Assembly: GCA_910579925.1 (NCBI GenBank)
Contig: CAJTVY010000010.1
Span: forward strand, 36,573 to 100,572
Length of the DNA: 64,000 nucleotides
Source of the DNA: an uncultured Dorea sp.
GTDB lineage: Bacteria; Bacillota; Clostridia; Lachnospirales; Lachnospiraceae
Direction: 5' to 3'
In this document: piece after piece, positions 8,057 to 15,459 of the stretch
Layout of the letters: the number at the start of each line of letters is the position of its first letter
Position numbering within the stretch: position 1 is the first letter of the stretch
Notes under the pieces: generated by a model
What the model was told of the DNA's origin: nothing
What the model saw: only the letters and a program-made list of their open reading frames with translations
Databases searched by the model: none
Program-made: the position numbers and the translations under genes

Positions 8057-9595
8057 ATGGCTGAGATGGGAAAAGTTTGGCTGGTAGGGGCAGGACCAGG
8101 ATCTGTGGATCTGCTGACGGTAAAGGCAAGGAGGCTTCTTTATGAAGGGGACTGTATCGTCTATGACAGGCTTGTGGGAGAAGAGGTGCTGGGGCTCATT
8201 CCTTTGAAAAAAGAGCTCATTGCCGTAGGAAAATCAGCAGGAAAGCATGCAACGCCCCAGGAAGATATCAACCGGATTTTAATCAGGGAGGCAAAGCTTG
8301 GGAAAAAAGTGGTGCGCTTAAAGGGAGGCGACCCGTTTCTGTTCGGACGGGGCGGGGAAGAAGTTGAGGCATTATGCCGGGAAAAGATTCCGTTCGAGGT
8401 CGTTCCCGGCATTTCTTCGTGCCTTGCAGTCCCGGCATACAATGGGATTCCGGTGACTCACAGGGATTATGTGTCAGATGTACATATTGTTACAGGACAT
8501 CACAGAGCAGGAACAAGCCAGACGATTCCTTATGAAGCCCTGGTTCAGACAGGGGGAACCCTGGTCTTCCTTATGGGCGTGAGCGCTCTGGAAGAGATTA
8601 TGGAAGGCCTGCGCCATGCAGGAATGGATGAAGAGACGCCTGCGGCAATTCTGCCCCAGGGAACAACGGCAAGGCAGAGAAGGGTGGTGGCAACGGTAGG
8701 AACCCTGGCATTTCTGGCAAGAGAACAGCGGGTTAAGGCTCCGGCTACAATCGTAGTGGGGGAAGTCTGTCGTCTGGCAGATGAGTTCGCCTGGTATACG
8801 AAGCTGCCACTTTTTGGGGAAAAGATTCTTGTTACAAGACCAGAAGGAAGGAATACCGGACTGACGGACCGCCTGAGGGAACTGGGAGCAGAAGTTCTTG
8901 CCATTCCGACCGTACGGACGGTTCCGATCAGAGATCCGGTACGGCTTAAGATCATTGAGGAGGAACTTGGCCGGCTTTCGCAGTACCAGGTACTGGCATT
9001 CACTTCTCCTTACGGAGTGGAGAGGTTCTTTGCCATTCTGCTGGAGTCCGGCAGAGATATGCGGGCGCTTTCCCATATGCGGTTTGCGGCTATCGGGCAG
9101 GGAACGGCGGGGGAACTCAAGAAAAGAGGAATCCTGGCGGATTATGTGCCTGCCCATTATGACGGAGAGTCCCTTGGGAAGCTGCTGGCGGAAAGTCTGG
9201 AAGAGGGAACCCGGATTCTGTTTGCCAGGTCTTCTATGGGCGGGGCTGAGATTCTGGCTCAGATTGAGAAGAATCCGGGGCTTGCTTACCGGGATCTGGC
9301 TGTTTATGATACGGAATTTACCGACGAAAGGAAGGACATGCTCCGGGCATTCATGGAAAACGGGGCGGTGACCGGGGTGATATTTACCAGTAGTTCTACG
9401 GTGGAAGGATTCTGCCGGATGCTGGGGGCGGATTTTCCTTATGACACGGTCAGGGCGGTGTGTATCGGAGAGAAGACGCAGGGTGAAGCGGAAAAAGCCG
9501 GGATGCGGACGGTTGCGGCTAAAAATGCAACGGTGGAGGCGCTGGTAGCGTGTATTACTGAGAAACAGGAGGCTGAAAATGGGTATTTATGTTAA
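8057..9595 (+). CDS. cobA-hemD: Fused uroporphyrinogen-III C-methyltransferase / uroporphyrinogen-III synthase
   Basis: Residues 1 to about 245 form a CobA/SUMT-type SAM methyltransferase, with WLVGAGPGSVDLLTVKA, RLKGGDPFLFGRGGEE and VPGISSCLAVPAYNGIP. Residues about 250-505 form a HemD domain, with LVTRPEGRNTGLTDRLRELG and FTSPYGVERFF. The enzyme closes hydroxymethylbilane to uroporphyrinogen III and methylates it to precorrin-2, feeding siroheme or cobalamin. This fusion is well known in Clostridia. The last 17 bases overlap the start of the next gene in another frame. Confidence 0.94.
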   Translation: MAEMGKVWLVGAGPGSVDLLTVKARRLLYEGDCIVYDRLVGEEVLGLIPLKKELIAVGKSAGKHATPQEDINRILIREAKLGKKVVRLKGGDPFLFGRGGEEVEALCREKIPFEVVPGISSCLAVPAYNGIPVTHRDYVSDVHIVTGHHRAGTSQTIPYEALVQTGGTLVFLMGVSALEEIMEGLRHAGMDEETPAAILPQGTTARQRRVVATVGTLAFLAREQRVKAPATIVVGEVCRLADEFAWYTKLPLFGEKILVTRPEGRNTGLTDRLRELGAEVLAIPTVRTVPIRDPVRLKIIEEELGRLSQYQVLAFTSPYGVERFFAILLESGRDMRALSHMRFAAIGQGTAGELKKRGILADYVPAHYDGESLGKLLAESLEEGTRILFARSSMGGAEILAQIEKNPGLAYRDLAVYDTEFTDERKDMLRAFMENGAVTGVIFTSSSTVEGFCRMLGADFPYDTVRAVCIGEKTQGEAEKAGMRTVAAKNATVEALVACITEKQEAENGYLC

Positions 9596-11168
9596 TCCTG
9601 GAAATCAGGCGTTCAAACGGATTGACGGGCCGAATTATGTCGACAAGACAGGCCTGATTCGATTAATCAATGAAAGAATTGGCAAAGACGACAGCCTGGT
9701 ATGCATTAGCAGGCCTCGTCGTTTTGGAAAATCCTATGCGGCAAAGATGCTGACAGCCTACTATGACTGCTCTTGTGACTCTCATGAATTATTCGATAAA
9801 AAAATAATTGCGCGTTCAAAGTCATATTTGTCATATCTGAACCACTATAACGTAATTTATTTGGAGATTACGAGTTTTATTTCCGAAGCCAGGACATTGC
9901 AAAAGCCATTAATTGAAGTACCAGGAATGATTATGGAGGCTATTCATGATGATTTGCTGAGGATAAATCCTGATTTGCCAGAACTGAGGACGGTAAATGA
10001 TGAATTACTGTATTGTGCAGAGAAACTGGATGGAAAACAGTTTGTTTTTATCATAGACGAGTGGGATGCAATGATTCGCGAAGCGAAGGATGACGAGGAG
10101 GCACAGCAGGCTTATCTGAATCTGCTCAGAGGATGGTTCAAGAACGGGTCTTTTACACCTAAAGCTATAGCGGCGGCTTACATTACAGGAATTTTGCCGA
10201 TCAAAAAGGATGGGAAACAATCGGCAATTTCTGATTTTCATGAGTTTTCCATGTTGCATCCAGGAGATTTTGCAAAATTCACAGGCTTTTCTGAAACAGA
10301 GGTCAAGAGACTCTGCAAAAGGAGTAAGATGAATTTCAATGATCTGAAAGCCTGGTATGATGGATATGAGTTGTCAAAAGAGTATGCGGTCTATAACCCT
10401 TATTCCGTTATGAATGCATGTAGAGAGAAAAACTGCCGTTCGTTCTGGGGAAAGACTTCTGCTTCGGAGGCGCTGACAGATTATATTGATATGGATTTCA
10501 ATGGATTGCAGGAAACCGTAGCCAGGCTCATTGGCGGCGCTGAAGTGTCTGTAAACACAACACAATTTCAGAATGATTTCGAAAGATTTCGGACAAAGGA
10601 TGATGTGCTGACACTTCTGGTTCATTTAGGGTATCTGACCTATGATTCAGTGCGTGGGACAGTTCACGTGCCTAATGAGGAGGTCCGGGATGAGTTCAGA
10701 AACTTTCTGGGGAATGATCGGTTTGGCGAACATTGGATAAAATTGATTGGACGATCAAGAAAGCTTTTGAACGATACTCTTGCGGGGAATAGCAGCGCTG
10801 TAGCGGCTGTTCTGGAGGAAATCAGAGAAGAGCAGTATGCACCGCAGTATTATAACAATGAACAGGCATTAAGGGCTATCATCAAATATGCATATATTGC
10901 GGCATTTGGAATGTATGTAAAGGTGGAAGAGAGGCCATCGGGCAAGGGAATTGCAGATGTTGTGTTCATTCCCGCCTTGTTTTCCGGGTTTCCGGCAATG
11001 GTGATTGAACTGAAATGGAACAAGACATCTGGCGGCGCCATTGCGCAAATAAAGGATAAGAAATATGCTGCTGCTCTGCAGTCGTTTTCTGGCAGCATTC
11101 TGCTTGTGGGTATTAACTATAATGAAAAAACCGGTAAGCATACCTGCTCGATAGAGAAAGTACAGTGA
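9579..11168 (+). CDS. AAA-ATPase-like protein with C-terminal PD-(D/E)XK nuclease-like domain
   Basis: The 529-residue protein starts with an AAA-ATPase-like domain (Pfam AAA-ATPase_like type). Its YVDKTGLI and SRPRRFGKSYAAKML motifs form the P-loop region, and FIIDEWDAMI is the Walker B-like strand. The C-terminus contains GKGIADVVFIP...PAMVIELKW, the D...ExK core of the PDDEXK_9 family. These proteins are abundant in Bacteroidetes and Clostridia and their role is not established. The start overlaps hemD by 17 bases. Its base composition is lower in GC than the hem genes before it, which suggests it arrived later. A decayed relative lies at 34877-35415. Confidence 0.88.
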   Translation: MGIYVNPGNQAFKRIDGPNYVDKTGLIRLINERIGKDDSLVCISRPRRFGKSYAAKMLTAYYDCSCDSHELFDKKIIARSKSYLSYLNHYNVIYLEITSFISEARTLQKPLIEVPGMIMEAIHDDLLRINPDLPELRTVNDELLYCAEKLDGKQFVFIIDEWDAMIREAKDDEEAQQAYLNLLRGWFKNGSFTPKAIAAAYITGILPIKKDGKQSAISDFHEFSMLHPGDFAKFTGFSETEVKRLCKRSKMNFNDLKAWYDGYELSKEYAVYNPYSVMNACREKNCRSFWGKTSASEALTDYIDMDFNGLQETVARLIGGAEVSVNTTQFQNDFERFRTKDDVLTLLVHLGYLTYDSVRGTVHVPNEEVRDEFRNFLGNDRFGEHWIKLIGRSRKLLNDTLAGNSSAVAAVLEEIREEQYAPQYYNNEQALRAIIKYAYIAAFGMYVKVEERPSGKGIADVVFIPALFSGFPAMVIELKWNKTSGGAIAQIKDKKYAAALQSFSGSILLVGINYNEKTGKHTCSIEKVQ

Positions 11169-11297
11169 AAAATGAAATAGGGATATTTACATTACCCTGG
11201 ACGTTCATTTGATGATCGAGCACACGCTTTGTCCATGAATATATATGTATATCTGCGTTCCGGTACGCATAAGATAGTGCGAGGAGTGTGATGGCGC

Positions 11298-11777
11298 ATG
11301 ATAGAGATCAAAGAAAATCCCGTTGCCTATGCGGTGATCAGAGGAAGTAAGAAATACCCGGATATCAAAGGAAAGGCTGTCTTTTATGATACATATGGAG
11401 GAACGGTAGTCGTGGCATCTGTTTGCGGCCTGCCTAAGGAGCAGGGAGAGAATCTCTCTGGATTCCACGGCTTTCACATCCACGAAGGCGGCGGATGTAC
11501 GGAAAACGAACAGGGAGAATACCCGGATGTCCACGGGCACTATAATCCGGGCAAAACGCCGCACCCAGAGCATGCCGGTGATCTGCCGCCGCTTTTAAGT
11601 AACTGCGGAACCGCCTGGATGGCGGTATATACAAACCGGTTCTTTCCAGAAGATGTCATTGGCCGTACGGTCATTATCCATGAAAAGGCAGATGATTTCC
11701 ATAGCCAGCCGTCGGGCGAGGCCGGAGAAATGCTTGCCTGCGGAGAGATCGGGGCGTGGAATCCAGATATCTGCTAA
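11298..11777 (+). CDS. Cu/Zn superoxide dismutase-family protein (SodC-like), cytosolic
   Basis: The 159-residue protein shows the SodC metal-site pattern. GFHIHEGG supplies two Cu His and HYNP supplies the bridging His. HPEHAGDL supplies zinc His, His and Asp, and VIIHEKADDFHS supplies the last Cu His. The conserved active-site Arg in the usual NAGxRLACG segment is Met here (EAGEMLACG), so classical superoxide guidance may be impaired. No signal peptide is visible, unlike most bacterial SodC. GAGGAG lies 11 bases before the ATG. It is followed by the invertible element, whose left site acts as its terminator. Confidence 0.8.
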   Translation: MIEIKENPVAYAVIRGSKKYPDIKGKAVFYDTYGGTVVVASVCGLPKEQGENLSGFHGFHIHEGGGCTENEQGEYPDVHGHYNPGKTPHPEHAGDLPPLLSNCGTAWMAVYTNRFFPEDVIGRTVIIHEKADDFHSQPSGEAGEMLACGEIGAWNPDIC

Positions 11778-11817
11778 AAGGTAAGAAGTGAATAGAAAAC
11801 ACAAAAATAAAAAAAAT

Positions 11818-11838
11818 CGCAGAGTAGATTACTCTGCG
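11818..11838. terminator. Left inverted site of inverton 1, also a two-way intrinsic terminator hairpin
   Basis: The site is itself a near-perfect hairpin (CGCAGAGTA, 3-base loop, TACTCTGCG). It is flanked by an A-rich run on the left and a T8 run on the right, so it can terminate transcription both from the SodC-like gene and from the left-facing internal promoter. After inversion the right-hand T-run would be replaced by a shorter one, so termination strength should change with orientation. Confidence 0.75.
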
Positions 11839-11861
11839 ATTTTTTTTAAATCAGCACATCT

Positions 11862-11890
11862 ATTATAACCAGCTAAAACACATAAATCAA
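11862..11890 (-). promoter_or_regulatory. Sigma-A-type promoter inside inverton 1, facing left
   Basis: Read on the minus strand, TTGATT (11885-11890) is separated by exactly 17 bases from TATAAT (11862-11867). The same boxes and spacing are preserved in inverton 2 although the surrounding DNA has diverged, which argues for function. In the present orientation it drives a very short transcript into the hairpin at 11818-11838. After inversion it would face the NusG-like gene. Confidence 0.8.
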
Positions 11891-12046
11891 TACCTAAATT
11901 TTTTTTGTAAAAATTTGGGTCAAGTCTACTACAAGTTCAAGGAAAAAACATTATATTACAGATCTGATTTCTGGATTAGACAATAAATTCTGTATATTTC
12001 ATATTAATTTTCTGCCAATTTATCCACAAAATAAACTAAAAATTTT

Positions 12047-12067
12047 CGCAGAGTAATCTACTCTACG
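12047..12067. repeat. Right inverted site of inverton 1
   Basis: This is the inverted partner of 11818-11838, with one arm mismatch (ACTCTACG). It is not followed by a T-run, so transcription entering from an inverted promoter should not stop here. A Shine-Dalgarno-like AGAAGGG follows at 12070-12076. Confidence 0.75.
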
Positions 12068-13293
12068 AAAGAAGGGATTGCGATCTGGTATTTATTAACC
12101 TGTCAGGAACAGGAAGAACGAAGAATGATGGCTCTATGTAAAAGCAAACTCTCCCCGAAGGTGGTTCAAAACGTTTTCATTTTCACGTATGACCGTCTGC
12201 GGCGATATAAAGGCGCATGGCATCTGGAACAGAAGCTTTTATTTCCAGCACATGTGTTTCTGGAAAGCGAAAATGAAGATATCTTGTTACAGGAACTGGC
12301 GAAATGCAATGTAACGGCTAAGGCGGGCCCGCCAATCCAGATAAATAAGGAAGAAGAACAATTCCTAAGAATCTTATGCGGTAAGGAACATCATCTACGG
12401 ATATCCAAAGGAGTCATCTGTAAAGGCGCTGCTCATATCACAGAAGGACCGCTGAAAGGAATGGAGAGCCGGATCTGCAAAATTGACCGGCATAAGCGGC
12501 TGGCGCGGATTTCTACAACTACACTGCAGGATGATTGTTTGATTCCGGCAGGTCTGGAGATCACTGAGAAGATTCTATGAAACGAAGAAGGAATGCAGGA
12601 TTCCAAGTCAGGCAGTGAAACAGAAGGAAATGGATTTAACAGGATATCAGGAATGCCTCTTGAAGCATTGGCACTTGAGCGTATGAATGATAGACATATA
12701 GGTAATGGCTGTGGCTGTGTGATTCTGTTTGCGCAGGTATGGATGGCGAAGCTATGCCATGATTCTTTGACAGAAACAGGCTGCAAGTGTCATGAATCTG
12801 AAGAAGGTGAAAGTATGTGGTATGTAATGCAGGTAGTCTCGGGACAGGAAAATAGAACCGTATTTCTTGTAGAAAAAATGATTTCCGAAGGAATACTGGA
12901 AAGCTGCTTTGTACCTGTGCGCAGACTTAGAAAAAAATTTCATGGAACATGGCGGGAAGTAACAGAAAAGCTTTTCCCAGGCTATGTGTTCATGATATCA
13001 GAACAGCCTCGATTATTGCACGAAGAATTAAAACAGATTCCGGCATTAACCAAGATACTTGGAAGATGTGAGGAATATTTTACACCATTGTCAGAGAAGG
13101 ATGTACAGATGCTGGAAAAACTTCAAAATAGAACAGATGACGGCAGGAATCTGGAAGTGGAGATTTCCAGGATTGCCGTAGAAGAAGGAAATCAGATCCG
13201 GATTCTGTCGGGTCCTTTGATGAAACTGGAAGGGCAGATTAAGAAGTTGAATCTGCATAAGAGGATTGCTGTGGTGGAAGTGGAGTTTATGGG
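12057..13293 (+). repeat. Direct repeat, copy 1 (NusG-like/LoaP block), partner at 35645-36881
   Basis: From within the right inverted site to 13293 the sequence appears identical to 35645-36881, at a constant offset of 23588 bases. After that it diverges gradually over the last 50 bases of loaP. In contrast, the two invertible segments just upstream are clearly diverged. The repeats flank the whole of cluster A in direct orientation, so recombination between them could delete or duplicate about 23.6 kb. Confidence 0.85.
12125..12580 (+). CDS. Divergent NusG-like transcription elongation factor, copy 1
   Basis: At least 151 residues from the first ATG. A NusG-like N-terminal domain ends in LLFPAHVFLES (compare LFPGYVFM in LoaP). 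A KOW-like C-terminal part reads ITEGPLKGMESRICKIDRHKRLARIS. The first ATG leaves out the usual NusG opening strand. The frame upstream reads WYLLTCQEQEE, and its codon before Trp is ATC at 12083, placed 6 bases after AGAAGGG. The real start may therefore be a rare ATC at 12083. The coding DNA is apparently identical to 35713-36168. It is the first gene behind inverton 1, so promoter inversion should switch it directly. Confidence 0.75.
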   Translation: MMALCKSKLSPKVVQNVFIFTYDRLRRYKGAWHLEQKLLFPAHVFLESENEDILLQELAKCNVTAKAGPPIQINKEEEQFLRILCGKEHHLRISKGVICKGAAHITEGPLKGMESRICKIDRHKRLARISTTTLQDDCLIPAGLEITEKIL

Positions 13294-13345
13294 AAGTAAA
13301 TCATTGGTACACCTAGGGGTGGAGATGGTAGAGAAGATGATATAA
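12815..13345 (+). CDS. loaP: LoaP-type NusG paralogue (processive antiterminator), copy 1
   Basis: The protein of about 176 residues opens with MWYVMQVVSGQENRT, the NusG N-terminal strand. It continues with KLFPGYVFM and a KOW domain, IRILSGPLMKLEGQIKKLN. LoaP proteins are NusG paralogues in Firmicutes that let RNA polymerase read through terminators in long biosynthetic operons. I chose ATG 12815, 5 bases after GAAGGTGA, because Trp at position 2 is the family norm; the longer in-frame start at 12593 adds unrelated residues. The 234 bases between the NusG-like stop and this start hold no gene I can support. It stands 11 bases ahead of cluster A. Confidence 0.88.
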   Translation: MWYVMQVVSGQENRTVFLVEKMISEGILESCFVPVRRLRKKFHGTWREVTEKLFPGYVFMISEQPRLLHEELKQIPALTKILGRCEEYFTPLSEKDVQMLEKLQNRTDDGRNLEVEISRIAVEEGNQIRILSGPLMKLEGQIKKLNLHKRIAVVEVEFMGSKSLVHLGVEMVEKMI

Positions 13346-13356
13346 GGAAGTAAAAA

Positions 13357-14670
13357 ATGATGAAAGATTTTTTAGCGGATCCAAGGTTTGCAGGAATCAA
13401 ACCTTTCAAAAGTAAAGTGTGGCTCTCTTCGCCCACAATGCATGAAAGCGAGCAGCGATGGGTGGATGAGGCAATCCAGACAAATTGGGTGAGTTGTGTC
13501 GGCGCCAATATTAATGAAGTGGAGAAGCAGACTGCCGAGTTTATTGGCTGCCGGTATGCGGTTGCCTTGTCCAGCGGTACCGCGGCGCTCCACCTTGCCA
13601 CAAAGCTGGCTGGTGAGAAGCTTTACGGCCAGGCTCGCCCGGACGCCGGTACTCTAAAGGGACATAAAGTGTTCTGCAGCGATGTCACCTTCGATGCGAG
13701 TATCAGTCCTGTCGGATACGAAGACGGAGAAGCTGTATTTATCGACACGGAATATGATACTTGGAACATGAGCCCTGAGGCGCTGCAGAAAGCCTTTGAA
13801 ATGTACCCGGATGTCCGGCTTGTGGTGGTCGCCCATCTCTATGGCACACCCGGCAAGATGGAGGAAATTAAGGCTGTGTGTGAGAAACACGGCGCTTTTC
13901 TTGTAGAGGATGCAGCAGAGTCTTTGGGAGCGAAATACCTCCTTGGCGGACAGTGGGTTGAAACCGGTATTCTTGGCCAGTACAACGCTGTCAGCTTTAA
14001 CGGGAACAAAATCATCACCGGAAGCGCAGGAGGGATGTTCTTGACGGACAGCCGCGAGGATGCCGATAAAGTCAGGAAATGGAGTACACAGAGCCGGGAG
14101 GCGGCCCCCTGGTATCAGCATGAGGAGATTGGATACAACTATAGGATGAGCAATATCATTGCCGGCATTATCCGCGGTCAGATACCATATCTGGAAGAAC
14201 ACATCAGTCAGAAGCGGGCTGTCTGGGAGCGGTATGAAGCCGGCCTTTCCGATCTTCCTGTGACTATGAATCCCTGGGACAGACAGAAGAGTATTCCGAA
14301 CTTCTGGCTAAGTTGCTGTATGTTAGACGAGAGTGTCATGGCGCCTCATGTGAGAGGCGCACAGGACGAGTTGTGGACACACGAGTCCGGTAAGAGCAGT
14401 CCAGGGGAGATACTGGCAGCGCTTGCCGCCTTCGGCGCTGAGGGAAGGCCGATATGGAAGCCGATGCATATGCAGCCGTTGTACCGGATGAACCCGTTTA
14501 TAACTGCTGATGGGAACGGCAGAGGGCGGACAAATGCGTATATTTCCGGCTCTGGAATCGACGTTGGAGCCGATATTTTCAACCGAGGGCTGTGTTTGCC
14601 GTCTGATAATAAGATGACGGCGGAGCAGCAGGAGGTAATTATAGACATAATTCACAGATGTTTCCGGTGA
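13357..14670 (+). CDS. DegT/DnrJ/EryC1-family PLP aminotransferase (PglE-like)
   Basis: The 437-residue sugar aminotransferase shows VALSSGTAALHLA (phosphate-binding region) and VEDAAESLGAKY. The PLP Lys lies in SFNGNKIITGSAGGM. Family members aminate 4-keto sugar nucleotides. The pairing with a PglC-like sugar transferase just downstream suggests it helps make the first, amino-sugar unit of the glycan (bacillosamine type). The matching retaining 4,6-dehydratase (PglF type) was not found here. It is the first structural gene of cluster A, 11 bases after loaP. Confidence 0.87.
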   Translation: MMKDFLADPRFAGIKPFKSKVWLSSPTMHESEQRWVDEAIQTNWVSCVGANINEVEKQTAEFIGCRYAVALSSGTAALHLATKLAGEKLYGQARPDAGTLKGHKVFCSDVTFDASISPVGYEDGEAVFIDTEYDTWNMSPEALQKAFEMYPDVRLVVVAHLYGTPGKMEEIKAVCEKHGAFLVEDAAESLGAKYLLGGQWVETGILGQYNAVSFNGNKIITGSAGGMFLTDSREDADKVRKWSTQSREAAPWYQHEEIGYNYRMSNIIAGIIRGQIPYLEEHISQKRAVWERYEAGLSDLPVTMNPWDRQKSIPNFWLSCCMLDESVMAPHVRGAQDELWTHESGKSSPGEILAALAAFGAEGRPIWKPMHMQPLYRMNPFITADGNGRGRTNAYISGSGIDVGADIFNRGLCLPSDNKMTAEQQEVIIDIIHRCFR

Positions 14671-14776
14671 TGTCGGCTGCATATGAATCAGGGGTCAGAT
14701 AGAATAACGGCTTTCCTGTTGGGCGGCCTAATAGTAAAGATTATAAATTGGTGTTCTGCGTTATTGGAGGGGCGAC

Positions 14777-15442
14777 ATGAGTCATAAACCTTACGGTCCA
14801 TATGAAAGATTTATAAAACGGCCTTTAGACTGTGTTTTAGCAACAGGTGCGTTTGCTATTCTCTCTCCAGTACTTGGTTTTATTGCACTGCTCGTTCGTA
14901 AGAAGCTTGGAACCCCTGTCCTATTTTCTCAGGAACGGCCTGGCAAAGGTGAGAAGACATTCAAGCTTTTTAAGTTTCGGACAATGACAGACGAGAAGGA
15001 TGAGAATGGAGAGCTGCTTCCAGATGAGGCCAGGTTAACTTCTTTTGGCAAGAAACTCCGTTCAACTTCGCTTGATGAGCTTCCTGAATTAATCAACATT
15101 ATCCGAGGCGATATGGCGGTAGTAGGACCAAGACCTCTCTTAGTTAAGTATTTACCTTATTACACGGAGGAACAGCATCATCGTCACGATGTTCGTCCTG
15201 GCCTGACCGGTTATGCTCAGGCTCATGGTCGTAATACTGTGAACTGGGATGATAAGTTCCAGATGGATCTGGACTATGCATCCCATATCACATTCTTGGG
15301 AGATATCAAGACTATCCTCGACACAGTAAAATCAGTTCTTAAGCATGAAGGAATCAGTTCTGAAACGTCCGCAACAATGGAGGACTTTAGAGATTATTGT
15401 GCGAGTATTGGGAGAGTACCAGAAGGAATAGGCAGGAAGTAA
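14777..15442 (+). CDS. Initiating sugar-1-phosphate transferase (PglC-like monotopic)
   Basis: The 221-residue protein moves a sugar-1-phosphate from a UDP-sugar onto undecaprenyl phosphate at the inner face of the membrane. It has an N-terminal membrane-dipping helix (CVLATGAFAILSPVLGFIAL) followed by FSQERPGKGEKTFKLFKFRTM. The motifs TSLDELPELINIIRGDM, VGPRPLL and RPGLTGYAQ are all typical of the bacterial sugar transferase fold. The small size matches PglC rather than WbaP. A 106-base gap upstream contains a weak promoter-like TTGGGC-17-TATAAA, which I do not call. Confidence 0.92.
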   Translation: MSHKPYGPYERFIKRPLDCVLATGAFAILSPVLGFIALLVRKKLGTPVLFSQERPGKGEKTFKLFKFRTMTDEKDENGELLPDEARLTSFGKKLRSTSLDELPELINIIRGDMAVVGPRPLLVKYLPYYTEEQHHRHDVRPGLTGYAQAHGRNTVNWDDKFQMDLDYASHITFLGDIKTILDTVKSVLKHEGISSETSATMEDFRDYCASIGRVPEGIGRK

Positions 15443-15459
15443 TCGGATAGGGGAGGAGT

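Larger units (their letters stand above)
11818..12067. promoter_or_regulatory. Predicted invertible promoter element 1 (inverton), shown in the OFF orientation
   Basis: A 208-bp AT-rich segment (11839-12046) lies between two 21-bp sites in inverted orientation (11818-11838 and 12047-12067). Each site has 8-bp arms CGCAGAGT and ACTCTGCG (ACTCTACG on the right) around a 5-base centre. The centre is AGATT on the left and its exact complement AATCT on the right. Inside is a good promoter facing left, away from the glycan cluster. A second element with the same layout and length but another centre lies at 35406-35655. This is the pattern expected for site-specific inversion with locus-specific crossover. 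No recombinase gene is in the window, so it would act in trans. Confidence 0.8.

Noticed and set aside
8474..9157. 227-codon open frame on the minus strand inside cobA-hemD
   Set aside because: Shadow frame with no domain and no start signals.
11920..12046. Right-facing promoter inside inverton 1 in the present orientation
   Set aside because: I found only poor minus-35/minus-10 pairs, and none is shared with inverton 2; a TATAAT in inverton 2 (near 35590) has no acceptable minus-35 box.
11818..12067. Transposon ends or CRISPR-like repeats at the inverted sites
   Set aside because: Only two sites per locus in inverted orientation, no transposase, no spacers, and the centre covariation fits recombination sites better.
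12593..12814. Longer N-terminus for LoaP copy 1 (and the same at 36181-36402)
   Set aside because: The added residues are low in any family pattern, while ATG-TGG-TAT at 12815 has a good ribosome site and matches the NusG start.
14718..14750. Promoter before the PglC-like gene (TTGGGC-17-TATAAA)
   Set aside because: The minus-35 box matches only half of the consensus and the gap is inside an operon.
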